A stretch of DNA of 58,677 nucleotides from Phallusia fumigata (lineage: Eukaryota; Chordata; Ascidiacea; Phlebobranchia; Ascidiidae): the NCBI GenBank assembly GCA_008931825.1, contig QXVZ01033960.1, positions 1-58,677 of the forward strand. The letters are read 5' to 3'. Positions 48,690-58,677 of the stretch are shown here, in pieces (positions within the stretch are counted from its first letter, which is position 1; every line of letters starts with the position of its first letter). The translations under genes and the position numbers were made by a program. The notes under the pieces were generated by a model. It searched no databases and was not told where the DNA came from. It worked only from the letters and a program-made list of their open reading frames with translations.

Positions 48690-51600
48690 ATGGCTGGTGC
48701 CGAAGCAGCTGTACATCGCATGGTAGTTGAAAAACCGGAGGTCCCAAGTAGACTCCTGGCAGGAAGTAAATTTGTCAAATGGCCAAAATCAGATGGAGAT
48801 GTAAGTTGTACATGTTTTTTTAATATATCATGTATGCTTTAAGTTAGTTTTAGGCAAACTTTGCACTGTAAAAATGGTTTAAAATTGTTAGCAATAGTTG
48901 GGGTAATCAAGAAATGTTTAAAATTAAGGTGATTGAGATTATTGCAACATAGTGTGCATGTATAGTAAGTATAGATGAATAAAACTACATCAAATTTCAG
49001 GTTGCATTTAACTGACATAATCCCAATGGCAATTAAGTTAGAGGTTTTGTACACAGTACACAAAACAAAAATTGACAACCCTATTTGCAAGTTTAAGAGC
49101 TCAACAACCATACTTGTAGCCCTTGCCAGTGCTTTTGCCAGTAACCAGTACAGATGAACCAAAGTGCATACCTTTTTTAAATTTGTAAACAAGAAGTAAA
49201 GTAAACTCTTATCTATTCAAATTTAAATTTGGCGTTAGATTCAAAGAAAACCTGAGATTTAGTATTGTAGAAATTTACATTAAAAAACATAAATTTAAGC
49301 AAAAAATACATCTGAAGAAAATCAGGATGCAGCATTTTATATCTATATTATTCTCTTAAGTTAAATAATTATTGTGTATAGACTGGTTCACACACAATGT
49401 GTAAACAGTCAGAAACAATGATCGTAGACATCCAGTATTGATAACAGACTAACAGTTTATTTACAATACGCAGTGATACTATGCTTGCGTTTTATGTCAA
49501 CACCCCAAGAAAACACATAACTATATTTTATGTTAGATAAAACTCAAAAAGGAACTGTAGAATTTAAAAATTACCTGACAATGCAGCTGGATTAAAGCGT
49601 TTTTGCAACCGGTTTTGTCAACATTCGTGTAACTAGTGCTAATTTTGGAAACAAGAAAGTCTTGAGCAAACTTTTACTGCAAATTACCTGAGTGTTTAAT
49701 TCATCATGTATTTTGACCTTCTGTGTAACTTTGAAATGTATAGAGAAGAATTGCATTCAGAAAAAATCTTTGCACTGAAAAAATTTCAACAGAAATTTGT
49801 TGAATATCATTGGGGCCAACCACCTCCAAAAGTATTGCTGATGGCATTATGGTTCTCTGAATCCTTAAATGAACCCTGATTTACACAAATTTTAAATAAA
49901 ATTTAATTGTGGACAGCAACTCACATCTTAGACACACACATTTATGATCTGAAAACTATTTGTTAAACAGGTTATAAGGTTACAGGTTATAATTATTAAC
50001 ATGGTTTTTTAGGATTCTGTTCCTGTGGTCCCTGTCACATTGCGAGTAGATAAAAATGGATATGTCTTGTACTGGAAGGAGCCGAATAAGGTTAGTACAA
50101 TGGACTGTGCAAGTTTTTGTTTTCAGTTGTATGTGGAAATACTGCAAATATTTTATTATGTTTGTACCCTTTGTTACTGTAAATGGCCAGTCACTGTTTC
50201 TTGTAGGGTATTCTGATCTTTCAAACATCTGTTTTTTTAAGGACACCGAGTGTTTGGAAATATCTTCTATCAGAGACACCAGATATGGGAAATACGCCAA
50301 GGGACCAAAGGTATGAAATGTTGGCATCAGTAAATATTTTATTCTGGCATCAGTAAATATTTATTTTATTGGTTTGGCCATGGGAACGTTTGTTCATAGT
50401 ATAGAATGTGGAACCAAATTATCAAAAATTAATTGTTATCACCTTCATTATGGTTTAAATTTATACCAATTTCTTTGTTCTAAAGGCTGTTTTTTAATCT
50501 ACCGTACATGTAAATAAATAAATTTGTCTGTATACATATGTATGTATAATATGATTACATGATCTTTCTCATATTGTCAGTTTATAAATATACTTATTGT
50601 ATATATCTAACCTTAGCTGAATAATACCTATTTATGTGAGAATAATTGATACAAAGATGGATTAGGAACCTAAAATAGCCTTTTAACCTCTATTTTACCC
50701 AGTTTTTAAAGATTTTGTTAAAATTCAGGTTATATCAAAAGTGACAGGCTGTTATAACGCCAGATTTTTGTATTTCAAATTTTAGCTAATACATATGTCC
50801 ACCCAAAATCATTACATTGTCTGAATTTAGTCAACAATAAACTTCAGATACTGACACTTACTGGTGTGGTGTGTATGCTGGCAGTTACGATATACCAACA
50901 TCATGATTTATTATGCACAAATCCTTCCTGTCTTTTACAAGGAAGGGAGGTCAATGACCCATCCCATGTTTTCCATCTGTTGGTAGCTTATTCAATTCTT
51001 TCTAATTGATTGTTGTGTTATTCCAATCTTTGCCTTGTTTTACTATTACTTGATTCTTGTTTGATTTGGTAACTCTAAAAAAACAATCTGAATGTATTTC
51101 TTGTGTTCTTGTTTTTCGACTGAAGTATGTTAACTGTGCTTCGCCACAACCTAAATCAGACGATTATGATTTCTTACTGACTTTTTTATCTACAGCCTGA
51201 AAAATTTGAAAAATCAGTGGTGAGAAATTTATCATGAAAGTGTAAAATCTGCTCAACGTTTTTGTTTTGAATTTGTCCTAATGTTTTTGGTGACTAGCAT
51301 GAACACCACCATGTCCATATAAGTTTGCACAGACATAGCCAAAGGAAAGCATTCTGTTTTGTTGTATGTTTGAACACACATCCATGGGTGCATGGTTGAG
51401 TGAAAACAGTAGTTCCAAACAAACTGAAATGTGTTGTTTGGACCGTGCAATATTTCCTTTGTTGATGTTGCATGTAGAAGTTATCATGTGTACGTGTATG
51501 TAGCCCTTACTTTGTGTGACAATTTAAGCGACAACATGACAACTGACCTTTGGCAAACAGGAAAGGCTGCAAATCATGTTTTTTAAATGGGCAGTCTCAA

Positions 51601-54600
51601 AACTTGCATTTGGGGATCACTAAGCAGAAAAATACTGAATTACAACACTAAATGGCTTGTATTAAGGTTATATCTAGCTGTTGTTTACGTCTAACATAAT
51701 AAAGGAACTGCAGATTTATCATTTACCTGTGACAAAATTTTGTCTGCCTTGTAGGTGTGGGCCTACATATTGTTTTGTTGATGTGAAAATGCAGGTACTA
51801 GCTGGTTCATATTGACAGTATTATCAAATGATTTGTTTTCTAACATACAATATAATATTCATAAAATATACCCCAGTTATACAAGCTGTTGCTGGCAGGC
51901 ATTTTTTAAGCATAAGAATTATATTTTTGCATGCTGTTACTGTGGCACCACTTTGCATGTTATTAAAAGAAGATTTTTTGTTTTTGACCACATTTTTAGT
52001 TTTTCACCTAATATTGCTCCTCACAAATTGGTTTGAAAAGGTATTGTCGTTTAAAAGGAGTTGAGACTAGCAACTATATTTGTACAGGATCCTCAGATTT
52101 GCAAACTCGTCAGTAATTCATCTGTCCCTGTGGTTGATCGTTACTTCACCATAGTCCATGGAATGAAGCTGGTTGACCTGACATTCCTTAATTTTGTTTG
52201 TGTTGAAGCATTGAATGGTGATCTTGTTGTAAAGGTCAGTTACTTAGCACTTTGTACAAAATAAATGATTAGTACTTTCGCAAAACAGGATACCAGAATA
52301 GAGATTTAGGTAATACATGCAGTGACTCATCGCTAGTTAGTAATATACTGTAATTTACTTTCCTGTTTATACATACATATATTTTGCTTCTTTGTGTTTA
52401 AGTTCTGAACTCGATTGTATAAAAGTCATAAATGTTATTTGTCAGGCCCTAGCTTGCACATTACAATATAATGTCATTTAACATGCTTTTACAAATACAT
52501 CCCCGTCAGTACAATTTTGTGAAGAAAAAGTAAAGCGTATAGATAAGGAATAACATGCTATGAGATGGGTTACATTACATTTCAGTACTCGTATACCCAA
52601 ACTTTTCTTTTACTGTATCACCAGCATTTTATGCTCCGTTGCTTGCATTGACTGTATCTGATCAAGTGGAAACTCAATAGGTGGAAATTTTGTTGTCATT
52701 TTGTGTTCATCAGCCCAGACATAAAGCTGTTGGGCAGCCTGAATAACCCCTGTGCCTAATAATGGGGTTTGCCCAAATTTTATGCTCAATTTGTTTTGTG
52801 TCATGTGTAGGAATGGGCTGACTACCTCCTGGCATTAGCCTACCATCCTCGAACACGTCACATGTCAGTCCAATCCTCGATTGAAAAAGCGTAAGTTTAG
52901 TCAAATATAAGACTTTCGCCTGTTGCTTTGTTGTTTGATGTTTTGAATTTTACACGTCGATGCTTATTTCACACCAAAACTTACTAGTTTTCACAATGTT
53001 ACATTTGTCCACAGTTTGCTTTACTGTGTTAAATCAAACTATCAAAATACTGTTGATGCTCTTTTACAGATTTATTAAACTGAAGATTGAAACCAATCAG
53101 TTGGGGGAAATCCCTGTGAAAAGGTAAAACTACCAGCAACCACTTAAACATAAACTTACCACTTAATGAAAACCTCCCATTTTAAAACTTTCAGGCTGGT
53201 TAAGATCCTTGGCGGCCGGCAGAAGAGAATTGAAAGTGCGCTGACCAATGTGGGACTGATTCAAGGAAAGGTTAATTGCTTGTTTGTATGAAAAATTTCC
53301 AGCCACCATGTATGTGAAATGGCATTTTTGGGCATACACCAACCCATCACCTTTTTAACAGTTGTTAATGGCCTCATTAGTGCAGTTTGCAATTACCTTG
53401 TCTGTCCGTGAGCAGATCTGCCATAGTGCTTTAATTGGCACACAGGGACCAATAACCCCATGCCATGTAAGGCATCATTAACAATACGGTCATCAGCAAT
53501 TAACTTCCTGTAAGTTTGATTAAGTGCTTTGTTAAAAACATCATCCCTATGGCCCCTTTATTTAATAGGTTGTCCTGTCCCAGTTGTGTTTAGCTGTTGG
53601 GAAAATTTAACAGTTAAAAATTTGTAACAATTTGGTTTGTTTGCTACCATTTCAGAAAGACACCTCTATAGATCCAAGTGAATTTCAGCTACAGCGCTTT
53701 AAAAAGCTGCTACAACTGTGCTGTCAGCGACCAGAAATGGATAACGTTTTCTCAGAATTGTAAGCGCCTTCCGCATTCTGTAGGCACCATTCGATTGCGC
53801 ATGGGGTCAACATACAGTTTGATGTGTTTTATCAGGGGCACAGGTGCAAGACGGATGTATGTATCTCAACAAAAAGTCAAGGAGTTTGTCAACACAATTC
53901 AACGGGATCCAAAACTAAATGAGATCCTTTACCCATTCCAGACTGGGGACCAAGCCCTGGATTTAATTCAAAACTATGAACCAAACGTCATGTTTGCCAA
54001 GAAGGGTGGGTTACATTTAAAAATCTTGCACAATCAAGTACATGTACCAAAAGCTTTGTTAAGAAACCACGTTTCACTATTAAGATGTTTACAAAATATT
54101 ATATTTTACCTGTGTAGCATAAAGGCCTAAACTCAGGTTTAACAAGCCCAAGAATAGCACATTTTAAACAAAACTTTCTTAAATGGGAAACATGGTGAGA
54201 TTTTTTTAGCACAACAAATAAGAAAGGTTGTCAAATCCCTAACTGTCATACCTGATTAAAAAAACATGCCAGCACAAGTAACAGTTTTATTTTTTCCATG
54301 TGTAAAACTACCTCAGGGCAACGTTAAGTGGTATAAGATGTCCTTCAATGTTTTATGTGCTTGTTTTGTTTATCAAATCAAGCATCCTTTGTTTTTGCAA
54401 ATAATAGTATCATATGTATACATGTAATTTGCCCCAAACTAAGCAAGTATAAAATACGTATTTATTGCCGAAAATGAGCACCAGATTTTTTTTTAAAGGT
54501 CAGCTAACTCTTGAGGGTTTGGATGCTTACCTGCAGTCCGATGATAACCTAATCATTGGATTTGAAAAGTANTTTATCAAATCAAGCATCCTTTGTTTTT

Positions 54601-57600
54601 GCAAATAATAGTAATATGTATACATGAAATTTGCCCCAAACTAAGCAAGTATATAATACGTATTTATTGCCGAAAATGAGAACCAGATTTTTAACAGGTC
54701 AGCTAACTCTTGAGGGTTTGGATGCTTACCTGCAGTCTGATGATAACCTAATCATTGGATTTGAAAAGTATGCAGAACACCAGGACATGACCTTGCCCAT
54801 ATCACACTACTTTATCAATTCATCTCACAACACCTACCTCACTGGTACGCTTTCCAGCTTTTAAGTTCTCAGAACCGAACTATGTGTTTATTGCATCAAA
54901 GGTGTACAACATAACAAAGTTTACATATGTTTCTTGCATATAATTATTACAGTTAAATGCATACATGTGCTTGGCTTTTGCTGACATCATACAAAAAACT
55001 ATTAGTGACATCGTAGAAGTAATTATAGACATCAAGCAAACCCAAATCCTAAATATAGTTAAATGACATAGCATTGACTATTACAGACTAAAGGCATTGT
55101 GGTTGCTGGATGATAATGACAAAACATTACACAAAACCTAGTAGCTTGCAGGCGTAGTGTGTTTAAAATGTACATTTTATATGCAAGGGGTGCCCAACTT
55201 ATTTTCACCCACGATCTACTTTTCGAGTAACCAATCTTCCAAAATCTACCTATTGACTATCTACATTGTGTCTACATTGTCAAGCTTTTGCAATGTAAAC
55301 TGGGACATGCATATCCTATCAAAAAAACTTACAATAAAACCATATGTCCAATGATGCACACAGTAATACAAAAACTTTCATTTTTTCTACACCTCTTGTG
55401 ACTAGGATCAGTCCGTGATATACCAGTACACCACATTTGACTAAAAGTTTGTCACCAAACTGATATATTTGACCCATATCTTTTTGTTAAAAAAGAACAA
55501 AAAAATATACCACTCAGATACATCATGTAAATATTAACTTTTTTGTGTGAATTTGTCCAAAATTTTAGGTTCACAGTACAGAAGCAAATCTTCTGCTGAG
55601 ATTTACCGACAGGTCTTGCTCACTGGCTGTCGCTGTGTTGAGCTTGACTGCTGGGATGGTGATAGTGAACCGATGATAAACCACGGCTTCACTTTGTGCA
55701 CCCCTGTGCCTTTTAAAGATGTCATTGAAGCCATCAACGAAAGTGCCTTCAAAACATCGCCATACCCAGTTGTTCTCTCCTTTGAAAACCATGTTGATAT
55801 GTATGATTTCATTTCTATTTGTTGTTTTATTATTGTGGGTAGATGAAAATAGGTGAAAAGTTTAACAAAGATAAATGCTCTGCCAGTTTTTTTGTAAATC
55901 ACTGTGGTTAAAGCGTATGTAAGTGATTCATTGTAGGCTTGTATTGTTAAAACCGTGTTTTGACTGATCAATCACCACCAAAATGTCGTGCAATGACTGT
56001 TGCACACAGCCATGTACAAAGCCATTTTGCATTAATTTTTCTTCCAATGGCTTGAAAGTAATAACTATTTTGCTTTGGCTTGAATTTTGTTGGGTGTTAT
56101 TAACAAAGGAATTGTTCTTTCAGTCCACAACAGCAAGCCAAAATGGCGCAATACTGCAGAGACATATTTGGCGAGAAACTGCTGATTGATCCATTAGACA
56201 GTCATCCTGTAAGTAAATTGTCACAACTTTGTAATGTTGTAGTTAGTTCTCTACACACCCTTCCTGTAGACATATAAAGGATGTTTCTTTCAGTGTGACC
56301 CCTGTTTCGATGAAAACCTTTTTTTCTTTTTTCAGCCTTATGGTATCGTTGTAAAATCTGCTTTGTTTATGTGACTTGTTTTTCTGATCAGTTGTTGCCG
56401 AAAACGCCCCTGCCCCCACCCTCAGAACTGATGTACAAAATCATTGTGAAAAACAAAAAGCAACGTGAAGGTTTGTGCTGTGTACTGTTTTGCCTCCTTG
56501 TTGTATGATAATGTTGTCCTTTGGTCCTTGCAGGAAAACCACCCAAACCACAGGCAGAGGAGCTAGTCTACAAAGGTGGGTCCCACGCTTGAACAATTTT
56601 GTTGAATTTTTACAATACCTCACATTGCAAAGGTGCAATATTCTCATGTCTTTGCAAAGGTTTGCATTGATTGTTTACAAACGTAATCAATACGGAGACC
56701 CCACAAGGCAGCTTTAAATCAATAACATTATTTTTTCCAAATGTGACATGCATTGGAGTATCGGCTCTGTTAAAGGGAAGTGCCAGTCGACCTGTCTCTC
56801 CTCAATCAATATGCAATTACAAACTCTGTTATTTTAGGGTCCAGGGAGGGCCCAATCCTAACACACCTGCCTGTAATTGGTTTTGCTTGCCCACTATACA
56901 ATTAGTGCATTGAATCATACAGTGCACAGTGGTCCTGTTTATTCATGCAACCTTATGCACAGTGTGTGTGCTGTCAGTACAGCATTACTTGTCACTTTTA
57001 AACTCATTGAATAATAATATTGAAATTAGATAAAAAATGTGTTAAGTTAGCCTCAAATAACCTGCAGTCCATTAGGCCCAACTTAAAAGCTGATTTGCTT
57101 GTAGTGCCACTTTTTTAAGTTAAGAAATTTGAGTTCACTCTGTGCAACACATTTGCCGTTATATGTTTGCCTGCTCTTTGATGCATGCCGAATTGTCATG
57201 GCGATTGTACATCTGCTGTGTTTTTTGTTGATTTGGGCATTTATTTGAACTCATCATCATAGAGCGACACAAGCGTGGCTCAAATGCCTCTGAGACTCCA
57301 CTCATGTCACCCAACACATCCATAAACTCTGGTTTGTCATCGCCAAGCAATGGTAAAGCTGTGAGACCAACCTCCAGGACTGCCTCCACCAACAGCGAGA
57401 GGAAATTGCCATTGTCTCCACTCGTTTCAAGTTCCAGTATAGATGGTACTCGATCTGAAACCTCTTCTCCCAAGATTGTAAATGGTCTCAATGGCTCATT
57501 TGTCGCAAGTAGGAAAGACTCAAGGGTCAGCAATGACCTTGATGGGTTTGGAGGTGACCACATCAGTTGTGTAGTTTTTTTGCAATTGTGCATGAATGAA

Positions 57601-58677
57601 AACTTTGCATAAAGATTTTGTGTCGGTTAAAATTTTTATTTTATTTTACATTTTAATTTTTTATTAGAACCTGCATGTTATATTTTTAATTTTTGAAATC
57701 ATCATTTTGTTGGCAGGTTATAACCCTATTAAAAAACATCTGTTTTTTTAACCTGGTGATTTTATGTTCACAAATTTGCTTTTAGATACAGCAGCACCCA
57801 AGGCTGATCGAACACCGTCACCCAATGGCAGCAACAAATCAGAAGTGTGTGAAGAAAACTCAAAATCCAATCAAGAGGTGCAAGAAACCACGAGCAAAAT
57901 CCCAGAAAGTGTGACCAATCCAGATGAAGATAAAAATCAAAATGACTCCATCATCAAACCAGACGAGCAGAACAGTAGCGGCGTCAAAACAGACGTAGAT
58001 GATCAAAATACATCACCTGATGGGGCCCCTGCTGAAACAGAGTCAGAACCTACAGCCACATCCAAAGACACAAAAGGTTAGGTTAAATCTGAATGTAGTG
58101 GAATTGGTAGCGGCCTGTGGGCTGCTGCAGTAAATGAAGTGCATGATTTCTCTTCATCTGATTCACTTAATCTTGTCAATACCCTTCAAGGCATTTTAGA
58201 CCGAACTTTATTCAAAAGTCGATCCAGGTGATACCAGCAGGGTGACCCAGTTTTTGTCTGAATTGTTTCATTTTCAACAAATGTTTTCAATGTCCTTGAC
58301 CTGCATTTTTGATATTAGATGATGATGATGACGAGGATAGTGAGGAGGAAGGAACCTTGAGCAATCAAGATTACCAGCAAAATGCTGAAGACTGTGGAAC
58401 TGCTTTGAAGGAATCTAAGGCTTACGCTGCCATGTCGTCACTGGTCAACTATATTCAACCTGTTCAGTATGCACTAATTACTATCCCAAATTGATATTCA
58501 CATAAAGTACACCAACCTAATTTTTCACAGCTTTAAGTCTTTTGAAAAGTCAGAAATGCGCGAGCGCTCCTATCAGATCTCATCATTTACTGAGACAACT
58601 GCACTGCGGCTCCTTACAACCTTTCCATTGGAGTTTGTGTGTTACAACCGTCGACAAACCAGCCGTATCTACCCCAA
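48690..58677 (+). CDS. PLCB1: Phosphoinositide-specific phospholipase C beta (PLCB1-like), 3' partial
   Basis: Exons 48690-48800, 50013-50090, 50242-50310, (51196-51219), 52088-52234, 52811-52890, 53070-53123, 53195-53270, 53656-53759, 53836-54005, 54698-54844, 55569-55800, 56124-56208, 56392-56470, 56534-56575, 57263-57553, 57786-58076, 58319-58466 and from 58531 past the edge, all in phase. The N-terminal PH domain starts [11 protein letters not shown] and [10 protein letters not shown], like PLCB1; EF-hands follow ([22 protein letters not shown]). The X half has the catalytic residues in [28 protein letters not shown] and LSFENHVD. A long Ser- and acid-rich X-Y linker leads to the Y half ([15 protein letters not shown]). 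The enzyme hydrolyses PIP2 to IP3 and diacylglycerol downstream of Gq at the plasma membrane. C2 and C-terminal coiled-coil domains lie beyond the window. It may be the single ortholog of PLCB1/2/3. Confidence 0.93.
50323..50362 (+). repeat. Short tandem duplication in a PLC-beta intron
   Basis: GGCATCAGTAAATATTT occurs at 50323-50339 and 50346-50362, 23 bp apart, just after the donor at 50311. Likely slippage. Confidence 0.7.
51196..51219 (+). other. Candidate 24-nt in-frame microexon of PLC-beta
   Basis: Preceded by TTTTTTATCTACAG and followed by the donor GTGAGA, it encodes eight residues, PEKFEKSV, in phase 0 on both sides. Without it, AKGPK joins directly to DPQICKLV as in vertebrate PLCB1. 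It would therefore be an optional insertion between two PH-domain segments. Confidence 0.45.
54370..54571 (+). repeat. Direct repeat copy 1 with truncated PLC-beta exon
   Basis: About 202 bp repeated at 54573-54770, with an N at 54572 between. It includes the start of the exon beginning GGTCAGCTAACTC, cut off at the N. Its acceptor reads TTTTTTTTAAAG, against TTTTTAACAG in copy 2. Confidence 0.85.
54573..54770 (+). repeat. Direct repeat copy 2, continuous with the PLC-beta exon
   Basis: Partner of 54370-54571, with a few substitutions and small indels. The exon 54698-54844 is complete here and joins in phase to the next one. Confidence 0.85.

Noticed and set aside
53678..54130. Plus-strand 150-codon frame across a PLC-beta intron
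   Set aside because: It reads through real donors and acceptors (53759/53836 and 54005); only the part from 53836 to 54005 is coding, as an exon of PLC-beta.
1..58677. CRISPR arrays, prokaryotic operons, rRNA, tRNA or viral insertions
   Set aside because: No regularly spaced repeats, ribosome-binding sites, cloverleaf-like sequence or viral protein motif could be seen; the window is ordinary animal DNA in this respect.

Overview
This is a stretch of animal (metazoan) nuclear DNA. The genes are split by short GT-AG introns (mostly about 60-1,500 bp), the DNA is AT-rich between genes, and every recognisable protein is an animal family. A chordate close to ascidian tunicates such as Ciona fits best: compact genes, single-copy BCL9 and PLC-beta of chordate type, and a splice-acceptor-like tract just upstream of SMC6 that could be a trans-splice site. 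That is inference, not proof. Five single-N gaps each sit at the junction of two near-identical direct repeats differing by roughly 0.3-2.5 percent. This looks like unmerged alleles of a highly heterozygous animal, not true duplications.

Layout. 61-391 (-): N-terminal exon of a D-glutamate cyclase-like protein running off the left edge. 1741-7163 (+): FRMD8, with its first four exons assembled twice and its last exon also present twice. 7997-10519 (-): a secreted C16orf89/DUF4735 protein. 10812-11267 (-): EFCAB11. 11678-14875 (-): an intronless, full-length SMC6. 14903-18180: gene-poor. 18180-33777 (+): BCL9/legless with a CpG-rich 5' region and 15 coding exons (1,897 residues in my model); its 3' UTR probably ends near 34930. 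34930-37901: intergenic, with a decayed hAT transposase. 37902-40203 (-): ceramide kinase in two coding exons, divergent from NOXRED1 at 41100-43564 (+). 43964-45679 (-): a five-exon gene for a 253-residue protein I cannot name. 45802-46939: a small hAT-type element with a second one nested in it. 48690-58677 (+): PLC-beta (PLCB1-like), from the start codon into the Y half of the catalytic domain at the right edge.

Functionally the genes are unrelated housekeeping and signalling genes: chromosome maintenance (SMC6), Wnt co-activation (BCL9), lipid signalling (CERK, PLC-beta), iRhom/ADAM17 trafficking (FRMD8) and metabolism (DGLUCY, NOXRED1). Reading frame is preserved across every junction in the BCL9, PLCB, CERK, NOXRED1, FRMD8 and unnamed-gene models, which supports the exon boundaries. 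I found no CRISPR array, prokaryotic operon, viral insertion or new multi-gene system. The points most worth a second look are the unnamed gene, the PLC-beta microexon and long X-Y linker, the N-terminally extended BCL9, the intronless SMC6 and the nested hAT elements.
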